A stretch of 6,553 bases of DNA from Calditrichota bacterium (GTDB lineage Bacteria > Electryoneota > RPQS01): NCBI GenBank assembly GCA_020057985.1, contig JAGVEU010000152.1, forward strand, positions 1 to 6,553, given 5' to 3'. A program made the position numbers and the translations under genes. Shown in pieces: positions 1 through 6,553 of the stretch (positions within the stretch are counted from its first letter, which is position 1; each line of letters begins with the position of its first letter). The notes under the pieces were generated by a model. That model ran no database searches and was not told where the DNA came from. It worked only from the letters and a program-made list of their open reading frames with translations.

Positions 1-1473
1 GACCAATGCAGCATGGGATGTCATGCCGCCGCGCGCAGTCAGAATTCCCTGCGCGGCATCCATACCGCGGATGTCTTCCGGCGAGGTTTCAATGCGCACC
101 AGAATTACTTTCTCACCGCGAAGCGCCCACTCTTCAGCATCACTGGCATGGAAAACGACGCGACCCGATGCAGCTCCCGGACCGGCATTGAGGCCTTTGG
201 CGATTCGCTTGGCTCCTCGCAGTGCTTTCTGATCAAATACTGGCCGCAGCAATTGGTTGAGCATCATCGGCTCAACGCGATCAACGGCGTCTTCCTTTGT
301 GATGAGCCCTTCCTGTACCATCTCCACAGCCATACGAATACCTGCAAGTCCAGTGCGTTTGCCGACCCGGCACTGCAACATCCAGAGCTTCTTGTCCTGA
401 ATGGTGAACTCGATGTCCATCATATCACGGTAGTTGGCCTCGAGTTTGTCGCTAATATCGAGGAGTTCTCGATAAGCGACAGGCATTTGCTCTTCGAGCG
501 AAGGATATTTGGATTTGCGCTCGTCTTCGGAAATGTCGTGAGAGCTTGCCCAGGTCTGAGATCCGTAGAGAGTCACCTGTTGCGGAGTTCTGATTCCGGC
601 AACGACGTCTTCACCCTGTGCGTTCATCAAGTATTCACCATAGAAGACCTTTTCACCAACTGCGGGATCGCGCGTGAAGGCTACGCCGGTCGCGCAATTG
701 TTGCCAAGGTTGCCGAATACCATCGCCTGAACGTTGACGGCTGTTCCCCACGAATCTGGAATCTTGTTCAGTCGCCGATAGACATTGGCGCGCTCATTCA
801 TCCATGAGCCAAAGACTGCTCCGATTGATCCCCACAATTGCTCAACCGGATCCTCAGGAAATGTAATCCCTTTTCGATCCTGAATGATCCGCTTGAATTC
901 TGCCACCAGTTCTTTTAGGTCAGATGCGCTAAGATCTGTATCTTGCCTGACTCCAACTTTCTTTTTCTTGGCAGCCAGCAATGCTTCAAAGGGGTCTTCT
1001 TCCTCTTTGGTTTCAGGTTTCAAATCGAGCACGACGTCGCCGTACATAGCAACGAAACGGCGATATGAATCGTAGGCAAAGCGAGGATCTCCGCTTCGTT
1101 GAATCAGACCCTCGATGGTCTTGTCATTGATTCCGAGATTAAGAATCGTGTCCATCATGCCCGGCATTGAGGCACGCGCCCCACTGCGGACCGACACCAG
1201 CAGCGGATTGTTGACGTCGCCAAACTTGGCTCCGGTTAATTTCTCCAGATATTGAACGGCAGTGTCCACCTCGCCTCGCAGAGACGTAGGATAGGAATTT
1301 TCGTGCTCATAATAATAGGTGCAGACTTCGGTTGAAATGGTGAATCCGGGTGGAACAGGAATACCCATCAGATTCATTTCAGCCAGATTCGCACCCTTAC
1401 CTCCTAATAGCGCTTTCATGTCAGCGCGTCCCTCGGCGGTGCCGTTGCCGAAGGTATATACATACTTCGTCAT
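1..1473 (-). CDS. ppdK: Pyruvate, phosphate dikinase, N-terminal 491 residues (3' end beyond window)
   Basis: PPDK reversibly converts pyruvate, ATP and phosphate to phosphoenolpyruvate, AMP and diphosphate in the cytoplasm, through a phosphohistidine on a swivelling domain. The reading frame is open from ATG at 1473 to the window edge. Seen in the translation: the ATP-grasp N-terminal motif [10 protein letters not shown] (Lys26), then PVPPGF, then [16 protein letters not shown] (Arg96), then the second ATP-grasp half with DIEF (Asp353, Glu355) and LQCR (Gln367). The phosphohistidine domain begins near GPGAASGRV, and the signature [10 protein letters not shown] carries the catalytic His487. 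From memory of the Clostridium symbiosum enzyme, these match Lys22, Arg92, Asp321, Glu323, Gln335 and His455; the offset grows from 4 to 32, so about 28 residues are inserted between Arg96 and Asp353. The C-terminal pyruvate/PEP-binding barrel lies outside the window. The start is supported by homology and a GGAG 12 bases upstream. It follows the M1 gene by 32 bases and may be co-transcribed. Every catalytic residue in view is intact, so PPDK is far likelier than PEP synthase or enzyme I. Confidence 0.97.
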   Translation of the reverse strand, partial: MTKYVYTFGNGTAEGRADMKALLGGKGANLAEMNLMGIPVPPGFTISTEVCTYYYEHENSYPTSLRGEVDTAVQYLEKLTGAKFGDVNNPLLVSVRSGARASMPGMMDTILNLGINDKTIEGLIQRSGDPRFAYDSYRRFVAMYGDVVLDLKPETKEEEDPFEALLAAKKKKVGVRQDTDLSASDLKELVAEFKRIIQDRKGITFPEDPVEQLWGSIGAVFGSWMNERANVYRRLNKIPDSWGTAVNVQAMVFGNLGNNCATGVAFTRDPAVGEKVFYGEYLMNAQGEDVVAGIRTPQQVTLYGSQTWASSHDISEDERKSKYPSLEEQMPVAYRELLDISDKLEANYRDMMDIEFTIQDKKLWMLQCRVGKRTGLAGIRMAVEMVQEGLITKEDAVDRVEPMMLNQLLRPVFDQKALRGAKRIAKGLNAGPGAASGRVVFHASDAEEWALRGEKVILVRIETSPEDIRGMDAAQGILTARGGMTSHAALV

Positions 1474-1485
1474 AATATGGTGTTG

Positions 1486-1490
1486 CTCCA
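1486..1490 (-). promoter_or_regulatory. Probable ribosome binding site of ppdK
   Basis: TGGAG on the minus strand lies 12 bases before the ATG at 1473. The spacing is longer than the usual 5 to 9 bases and the match to the anti-Shine-Dalgarno is short, so initiation may be moderate or helped by the M1 stop 32 bases upstream of the ppdK start. No better site is visible in the gap. Confidence 0.45.
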
Positions 1491-1505
1491 GTGAAAATTG
1501 AATGA

Positions 1506-3494
1506 CTATTTGAGAAGAATTGCTTTTGTGAATTTGAATTCGCCCAGTGTCTCGATACGGAACAGGTAGATACCAGACGCAAACCCATCTCCATCCCATC
1601 TCACTTGATGACTACCGGCTGCAAGTGATCCGAGTTTCTGATATGTAACTTCCCTTCCAGTTAGCGTGAAGACTCGCAACCCAACGTCCGTGTTCCATGG
1701 CACATCAAATGAAATTGTTACAGATGGATTGAAAGGATTTGGATAGACCGACGCAATGGCAAATGTGACAGGTGAGTAACTCGGTCTGTCTCCTACGCCT
1801 ACAAGGATCGAATAAACGGCTGTCTTCAAGATCTTGTTGTATGGATCTATCTCAATTGAGGCAGGCCAGCCAGTAAATTGCATTGAGTCGTTCGGGATCA
1901 TCCAACCCTGTTGTCTGACCGCTTCATTCCACAAGGTAAACTCGCTGGTATCTCCTTCCGTTGAGACAATGCGCACATCAATCGGCATCCGGAATAAAGT
2001 GTTCGTCGGTTGATTCTGCTCGATAATCAAGTAAGCGAGTTCCAAATCCAGCACTACATTATACTCCGGATACCTCGTCCCGTACACCCACGGTTGGAAA
2101 AACCAATCCAGACTTGAACCGTAGTGCTGTTCGAGTTCGGCTTGCCAGTCTGCCGTAACCGCAGAGGAAAACGCATGTTCCTGACCGAATTCCCGCAGCG
2201 AAAGGAAGAAGAGCGAATCCCCCATCAACTCGCGTAGCATGTGCATGACACAAGCGCCCTTTTGGTAGACCGTTGCGCCCCAGTAGTAATCGGGGTCATA
2301 GATTGAGTAACTGTCCGATGCGCCGCGAGCAGCCGGATAGAAATCGCCGGTCACGCGATCCATGTATGCGTCACGTCCATGGAGAACCTCCAGACCTACC
2401 GCCTCACAGAACGTGGCAAAGCCCTCATTGAGCCACAGGTCACGCCAGTCGCCGCATGTCACCCAATCGCCCCACCATTGATGCGACAGCTCGTGAATTA
2501 GTAACCAGTCGTACGCATTGCTTGAGACCACCACTTGATCGTAATGGAAAACACACGTGGCATGTTCCATGTCTCCATTACGAGTCATGGCATAGCCAAA
2601 TCGCTCAAACGGATACGGGCCAAAGAGAGCTTGAAAGCCGTCGAGCACGGCAGGAACATTGCTGAAGTGAGTCTGCGCTTGCGTGACACGACTTGGATAG
2701 ACGAAATTCTCGATTCGCGGATTAGACTCACGTTGTGTCATGATGACATAATCTGAGACCGCGACGGAGATCAAATAAGTGGAAACCGGTTGATCGAGAC
2801 GGTAATGCCAAGTGGTTGTGCTGTCTCCGTTGTTCAGAGTGTCCACGCGAATGCCATTCGAGCAAATCGCACGATTACTCGGCGCACGCAGCCAGGCCTC
2901 CCAGAGCACTTTGTCGGTTGGATCAGAGTGACACGGAAACCATGCGTAGTTTGCCGGTGGAGGTTCAAGGTTCAGGCCATCTCCCATGCTCCAAGCGATT
3001 TGAGGATGCCAGTTTAGTTGCTGTGCCCAGCGAAAACCGCCCCACGGATCAATAATCGCTGTTGTACCATGGTAGGCAATTCCAAGTTGGAGTGAGTCTC
3101 CTAATGGCAACGACGGACTGAGTTCGATTCGGATGCTGTCATGACCAAGTACGGAAAGAGTGGCAATGTAGTTCTCAAGAATCCACACGGAGTCAATCAC
3201 GAGCGAGTGATTGAAACGGAAGTCAATCTGGTCAAGGGGAATTTCATTAGCCGCGAGTTTGGTCACAGTGTAACCGGAGAGTGCTGCTGCGGTGAGGTTA
3301 AAGCTGAGATGGCACTCAAACTTGAGTACATCAAACTGGTGCAGGCTGTCTTCATCAAGTGAACTGGATGGCAGAGCGCGATGCACCCGACCTTCTGTAG
3401 AGGACTGCATATCACCCGTTAAGGCACCTATACGAGGTGCTCCAGCAGTAATAGCAGGTAGTATTGCAAGTAAAAATAATAGCTTGAACATCAT
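1506..3494 (-). CDS. Secreted M1-family zinc aminopeptidase with C-terminal T9SS-like sorting domain
   Basis: Predicted 662-residue metallopeptidase that would remove N-terminal amino acids from peptides outside the cytoplasm. Residues 1-17 form a short signal peptide ([17 protein letters not shown], probable cleavage after ITA). Residues about 45-255 form the beta-rich M1 N-terminal domain, including the family-like stretch [11 protein letters not shown]. The catalytic domain has HELSH (His334, Glu335, His338) and NEGFA (Glu357), which is HEXXH-18-E. A Tyr410 in VYQKG matches the usual transition-state tyrosine. The exopeptidase motif is GDMEH (307-311) instead of GAMEN. Residues about 578-662 are a sorting domain: [23 protein letters not shown] and terminal AILLK, as in T9SS type A or FlgD-like tails. 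The frame extends upstream to 3593, but that would put the start above the promoter; ATG 3494 has a strong RBS and a signal peptide. The next ATG (3491) is a minor alternative. It sits 131 bases after the C25-type gene and 32 bases before ppdK. The exact substrate is not readable. Confidence 0.93.
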   Translation of the reverse strand: MMFKLLFLLAILPAITAGAPRIGALTGDMQSSTEGRVHRALPSSSLDEDSLHQFDVLKFECHLSFNLTAAALSGYTVTKLAANEIPLDQIDFRFNHSLVIDSVWILENYIATLSVLGHDSIRIELSPSLPLGDSLQLGIAYHGTTAIIDPWGGFRWAQQLNWHPQIAWSMGDGLNLEPPPANYAWFPCHSDPTDKVLWEAWLRAPSNRAICSNGIRVDTLNNGDSTTTWHYRLDQPVSTYLISVAVSDYVIMTQRESNPRIENFVYPSRVTQAQTHFSNVPAVLDGFQALFGPYPFERFGYAMTRNGDMEHATCVFHYDQVVVSSNAYDWLLIHELSHQWWGDWVTCGDWRDLWLNEGFATFCEAVGLEVLHGRDAYMDRVTGDFYPAARGASDSYSIYDPDYYWGATVYQKGACVMHMLRELMGDSLFFLSLREFGQEHAFSSAVTADWQAELEQHYGSSLDWFFQPWVYGTRYPEYNVVLDLELAYLIIEQNQPTNTLFRMPIDVRIVSTEGDTSEFTLWNEAVRQQGWMIPNDSMQFTGWPASIEIDPYNKILKTAVYSILVGVGDRPSYSPVTFAIASVYPNPFNPSVTISFDVPWNTDVGLRVFTLTGREVTYQKLGSLAAGSHQVRWDGDGFASGIYLFRIETLGEFKFTKAILLK

Positions 3495-3502
3495 AAGATG
3501 CG

Positions 3503-3508
3503 CTCCTT
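3503..3508 (-). promoter_or_regulatory. Ribosome binding site that sets the M1 peptidase start
   Basis: AAGGAG on the minus strand, 8 bases before ATG 3494. It is a near-ideal Shine-Dalgarno with ideal spacing, and it decides against the longer reading frame that begins at 3593, where the 33 extra residues would precede a second hydrophobic signal sequence. Confidence 0.85.
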
Positions 3509-3531
3509 TGGGCAGAAATTCACAACTTATT

Positions 3532-3560
3532 AGTTTACGAAAATCAGAGCAGAATGTCAA
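3532..3560 (-). promoter_or_regulatory. Sigma70-type promoter for the M1 peptidase gene
   Basis: On the minus strand the -35 box TTGACA (3560-3555) matches the consensus perfectly. A spacer of exactly 17 bases follows, then TAAACT (3537-3532), which matches four of six bases of TATAAT, including the key A2 and T6. Transcription would start near 3524-3526, giving a leader of about 30 bases that contains the RBS. The promoter lies wholly in the gap after the C25-type gene, so the M1 gene, and perhaps ppdK behind it, can be transcribed independently. One caution: Bacteroidetes proper use a different consensus (TTTG and TAnnTTTG), so an E. coli-like match is meaningful only if the host uses a standard primary sigma factor. 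Confidence 0.65.
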
Positions 3561-3625
3561 GTATAGTTGCAGGGAAAACAATAGGCTGAACATAAGAGAC
3601 GCTTTTTCGAGGAATCTGCGTGGGT

Positions 3626-6553
3626 TTAATGTGACTTAGAATTCTCTATTTTACGGTTCCAACGCATGTCAGCATCGCGAAGTGTTGCGCTCGAAATGGA
3701 TGAAATGGGAATAGTTGCGCTCGGGGAAGATCGCTCGACTGGCATGACTGCCTCAACTTGATAGAAACTCACCGCAAAGTTGACAGCATTCTGGTCTATG
3801 AAGAAAGTATCAGCCACGGATGTAATTGCCTTAAAGCCTGAATCCGAATACTGAGATGCGGAGATGATGTAGTGCTTAGCTCCTTGCACAGCAGACCATT
3901 GCAGACGAATCTCCGACGCTCGGACAGATATTACAAGACTGCTCACCGAGCATTTAGGCGGCACAAGTTCACCGGATACTATAATATCTCTTATTCTCCA
4001 GTACCACTTCCCGAAGAACTCGAATCTCAATCTCACCGAATCGCTGCCTGCCATCCATTGAAGATCAGAGCTGCAGTTTGTACCTTCCTCCGAAATTCCC
4101 TCACCGCCAAGGACTTTATCCCACGCAACAAATGGAAATGAAGTTCCGCCGTCAGCGCTGCCAGCTACGCGCGCGAGAATTCCGTTCTCACCGGAAGCCG
4201 CTCGCAGGTAGTTCCAGAAGCAGAGTTTTGTCGTTTCTATGCGCGAGCAATCGAACATCTCGGTCGTGTAAGTAATCGGTTCATTCGCGCCACCATGCAG
4301 CTCGAGCACGTTCACGCCTTGCGGATACGGCGTTATTGACCATGCGGCAGACTCGCACGGGCTGATGTTCGGTTGCTCTGTTTCGTAAGTCGAGTTGTCG
4401 AAGGTCAGATCAAGCGGCGCATCGGGCTGATTGGTTATTGTAATCTGATACTCCGGTGACTCAGATACATTGTACAGCGGCGAATCATCAGTGGCGATAA
4501 TCAAGTAATATAGCGTGCTTCCAAATGCGGCGCCGGTCATGCTCGCTTGGTAGGAGCCGTCAACGTACACCATGTCCACGCTTTGCACCGGACCATTTGC
4601 GCGATGATATTCAAGTTGTACGGATTGGATTCCGCTCGCATCCTGAATATCAGCATTGATCCGGATCGGAGTATTCTGGCGATTGAACTCATGAATTGGA
4701 ATGTGCTCAATGATGGGAGGGTAGACATCCGCCCGAGACTCAATGTCAAAACAACGCAACATGTCATGGATCAGCCTGACGCGAGTAGATGGGTACTCTC
4801 CGTCATTAAGCGATCCAAGCTCAATAGAACATCCAATCGTTCTCCAAATTTCGTTTGCAAAGGCAATGCCCAGAGGATATGGCGCGGCCGGACGGTCATT
4901 GTGGAGAATCACTTGCGCTCCTTCCTCAGCCGCGAGTTGATCCACGAAATTGTTCTCGCCAGAGTAGTCAAACTGAAAATCGGCGTACTGTGTTCCGTAC
5001 TCACCCACAACCGGTCCGGCGTTGGCGGAGCCATCTGTGACGCCGCGGATGTGGAAATAGGGTCTAAGTGCATTTACAGGATCATAAGCCCATACGTCGC
5101 CGCCCTCCCAGTAGCACCTGCCACCTCCTTGAAGATATTGGGCAAGGCTATTCGCATTGCTTTGAGGCAATGGAACTGCGTTCGGATAAATCCCGCAGAA
5201 GATCCAGATTGAGGTATAGCGGAAAAGATCCTGCGGCAGGATGTTACTGCGTTCGTATTCTATGCCGAGGGAAGTCAGAGCTGCTTCAACACTGGAAACC
5301 TGCTGGGGCATGATGTCGAGCACGTACAGGAATACCGGCACTTGACCCACGCGCTGGATGTCCCATCCATCTTGCTCCGGCACATTAAGGGAAAAAACGT
5401 GATGATAGAACTCAAAGGCATAGCCTCGCGGTGTGGACGAGCCTGCATTAAGAACAAATGTTGCGCGAACGGATGTCTGCTCTGGAAGCGAAACACATTC
5501 GATCAGGGTGTCTCTGCTCGTCAGATATGGCGATGACTGTGTAAGACGAACATTCAGGGGTTGCGAGCGATCCGAACCCGTATTGTCAAACTGCAGAGCG
5601 AGAACTAGACGTTCACCGGCCTCAGGTCTTTGATCGCCGTCACCCGAGTCTTCGGTCAAAGTACTTCCTGCATAAACAATTGTCGGGGCATGGAGTACAA
5701 TTGAGGAAACCATATCCATTGCATCTCCGATGTCAGGAACGACATGCAGACTGAGCAAAACAGAAGTCAAATCTGTGATCGTATCACTGACACTGAAGAT
5801 GCTCGTATCGGAAATCATTATAGAATCACTGGGCTGCACTGAGGGACAAGACAGCGTGTGGGGCGGAAGACTTAAGCGTGGATCAGAGCAAGTAACAGAC
5901 ATCGTTCCCTCTGAAAACGTCTCGCTTCCAAGATTCTCCAGCATGAATGTGAGTGAACATCGCTCACCACGATCAGCTCGTCCGTCAACGTCTCCCAGAG
6001 AATCTACAACTGTCATGCGGCGCAATTGCGGAAATGCTCCCTGATTGGGAACTATCTGAACCGAACCTATGAACACGCTCGAATTGTGTGCTGTCACTGT
6101 CAGAGTCAATTGTGCTGGCGATGCAAAACCAAGTGCGAAATACGCCTGACCTGAGGAATTCGACTCCTCCACTTGATAAAATCCGCTATCATCAGACTTC
6201 AGACAAACCAATGCACCGCCGAGTGGTTGACCTGCGCGCTGAATCGTAACAATAATCTGTTCGGAATTGAGTGGAATCCGTTCAAGAAAGGACACGGTCA
6301 GCGGTTGAACCTGCCCTGAGTGTACTCGCATCGAAGGATCACCGAGCAGTTCGAATTGCTGTATGGTCTCTTCAGTCAGACCTCCCGACGGCTGCGGAAA
6401 TGCCTGCGCAGTTGCCATTCTTCCGTAATCTGCCGCTTGTCCCAAACGCTCAAGCTGCTGAGTGAATACTCCACGCAGCATTTCAATTCCGAGCGTATCC
6501 GAGTAGAAAAAGGCTGTGCTCTCGGTTGCTCCAAAGTAAGCCAATGCAGCCGC
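3626..6553 (-). CDS. Gingipain-like (C25-type) secreted protease, C-terminal 975 residues (5' end beyond window)
   Basis: The frame is open at the right edge, so start, signal peptide, propeptide and the catalytic His and Cys are out of view. Numbered from the first complete codon, residues 1-80 look like the end of a C25 catalytic domain: AYFGATEST and, after a helical stretch, FELLGDPSMRV, the usual closing motif. Then come a carboxypeptidase-regulatory/Ig-like beta domain (about 81-172), two related acidic-loop Ig-like repeats (about 178-398), an amidotransferase-fold-like domain (about 404-603; YLQGGG then EGGDVW), an Ig-like domain (about 608-708; QDASGIQSVQLEY), a jelly-roll or MAM-like domain (about 710-864; four Cys) and an FN3-like domain (about 865-951). 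The last 24 residues are polar and basic, ending in KIENSKSH; no YPNPFN-type sorting domain is present. It probably acts at the cell surface or outside the cell as an endopeptidase. Family assignment rests on a short piece of the catalytic domain, so another caspase-fold protease remains possible. Confidence 0.75.
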   Translation of the reverse strand, partial: AAALAYFGATESTAFFYSDTLGIEMLRGVFTQQLERLGQAADYGRMATAQAFPQPSGGLTEETIQQFELLGDPSMRVHSGQVQPLTVSFLERIPLNSEQIIVTIQRAGQPLGGALVCLKSDDSGFYQVEESNSSGQAYFALGFASPAQLTLTVTAHNSSVFIGSVQIVPNQGAFPQLRRMTVVDSLGDVDGRADRGERCSLTFMLENLGSETFSEGTMSVTCSDPRLSLPPHTLSCPSVQPSDSIMISDTSIFSVSDTITDLTSVLLSLHVVPDIGDAMDMVSSIVLHAPTIVYAGSTLTEDSGDGDQRPEAGERLVLALQFDNTGSDRSQPLNVRLTQSSPYLTSRDTLIECVSLPEQTSVRATFVLNAGSSTPRGYAFEFYHHVFSLNVPEQDGWDIQRVGQVPVFLYVLDIMPQQVSSVEAALTSLGIEYERSNILPQDLFRYTSIWIFCGIYPNAVPLPQSNANSLAQYLQGGGRCYWEGGDVWAYDPVNALRPYFHIRGVTDGSANAGPVVGEYGTQYADFQFDYSGENNFVDQLAAEEGAQVILHNDRPAAPYPLGIAFANEIWRTIGCSIELGSLNDGEYPSTRVRLIHDMLRCFDIESRADVYPPIIEHIPIHEFNRQNTPIRINADIQDASGIQSVQLEYHRANGPVQSVDMVYVDGSYQASMTGAAFGSTLYYLIIATDDSPLYNVSESPEYQITITNQPDAPLDLTFDNSTYETEQPNISPCESAAWSITPYPQGVNVLELHGGANEPITYTTEMFDCSRIETTKLCFWNYLRAASGENGILARVAGSADGGTSFPFVAWDKVLGGEGISEEGTNCSSDLQWMAGSDSVRLRFEFFGKWYWRIRDIIVSGELVPPKCSVSSLVISVRASEIRLQWSAVQGAKHYIISASQYSDSGFKAITSVADTFFIDQNAVNFAVSFYQVEAVMPVERSSPSATIPISSISSATLRDADMRWNRKIENSKSH
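5360..6022 (-). repeat. Two tandem divergent Ig-like repeats within the C25-type protein
   Basis: Two consecutive protein segments of about 110 residues (coded by 6022-5684 and 5683-5360) share a pattern: an acidic glycine-rich loop, then GER, then alternating hydrophobic residues, then N-x-G-S. Copy one reads DSLGDVDGRADRGER followed by FMLENLGS; copy two reads DSGDGDQRPEAGER followed by QFDNTGS. The loops resemble calcium-binding Asp-rich turns. Similar 'GDGD...GE...L...N.G' modules occur in large secreted proteins of the FCB group. The copies are diverged at DNA level, so this is an old domain duplication. Boundaries are approximate. Confidence 0.6.

Noticed and set aside
13..807. 264-codon open frame on the plus strand
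   Set aside because: It lies wholly antisense to ppdK and its codon boundaries coincide with those of ppdK, the typical mirror frame of a real gene. The protein is low in recognisable motifs and there is no RBS case, whereas the ppdK frame has all family motifs.
1500..1535. Possible promoter for ppdK inside the 3' end of the M1 gene (TTCACA followed by an AT-rich stretch)
   Set aside because: No hexamer resembling TATAAT sits at a proper distance from TTCACA; the match is too weak to call.
3524..3535. Small inverted repeat AACT-AATA-AGTT overlapping the M1 promoter -10 region
   Set aside because: Four-base arms in AT-rich DNA are expected by chance. Nothing else suggests an operator.
3495..3593. 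33-residue N-terminal extension of the M1 peptidase frame (start at 3593)
   Set aside because: The extension spans the predicted promoter and RBS and would put a second hydrophobic stretch before a normal signal peptide. The start at 3494 has an ideal Shine-Dalgarno.
3561..3625. Search for a terminator after the C25-type gene
   Set aside because: No GC-rich stem followed by a T-run was found on the minus strand; the only pairing seen (ACGC with GCGT, loop of about 15) is too weak.
4547..5212. 221-codon open frame on the plus strand
   Set aside because: It is antisense to the C25-type gene and again in exact codon register with it. The translation shows no domain pattern or signal, so it is a shadow frame.
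6542..6544. TTG at 6544 as the start of the C25-type gene
   Set aside because: The frame stays open to the window edge (Ala-Ala-Ala before the Leu), and the sequence begins in the middle of a catalytic domain. The true start must lie upstream of the window.

Overview
This window carries three genes, all on the minus strand. Transcription therefore runs from high to low coordinates. In that order they are: the 3'-terminal part of a large secreted cysteine protease of the gingipain-like C25 type (3626-6553, running off the right edge); a complete secreted M1-family zinc aminopeptidase with a C-terminal sorting domain (1506-3494); and the N-terminal part of pyruvate, phosphate dikinase, ppdK (1-1473, running off the left edge). 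Coding density is high. The only non-coding stretches are 131 bases (3495-3625) and 32 bases (1474-1505). I see no RNA genes, mobile elements or CRISPR.

The likely source is a Gram-negative bacterium of the FCB superphylum or a related candidate lineage (Bacteroidetes/Ignavibacteria/Calditrichaeota/KSB1/Zixibacteria-like). This rests on the C-terminal domain of the M1 enzyme, which contains the motif YPNPFNPS and ends in a lysine, as do cargo proteins of the type IX secretion system (T9SS) and related FlgD-like tail domains in those groups. It also rests on the C25-type protease with a long stalk of Ig-like, jelly-roll and FN3-like domains. The assignment to a superphylum is inference; no phylogenetic marker gene is complete here.

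The 131-base gap before the M1 gene holds a convincing sigma70-type promoter (TTGACA, 17-base spacer, TAAACT) and a good Shine-Dalgarno sequence. These set the M1 start at 3494 and suggest that the M1 gene starts its own transcript. ppdK follows only 32 bases after the M1 stop, with no clear promoter or terminator between them, so it may be read through from the M1 promoter.

Functionally, the two upstream genes look like extracellular peptide-degrading enzymes: an endopeptidase-like C25 protein and an aminopeptidase. PPDK interconverts pyruvate and phosphoenolpyruvate in the cytoplasm. A link (protein scavenging feeding gluconeogenesis from pyruvate) is plausible but is only an inference from adjacency. 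I found no convincing new biological system. The most notable points are the missing sorting domain on the C25-type protein next to a neighbour that has one, the amidotransferase-fold-like domain buried in its stalk, and a variant exopeptidase motif in the M1 enzyme.
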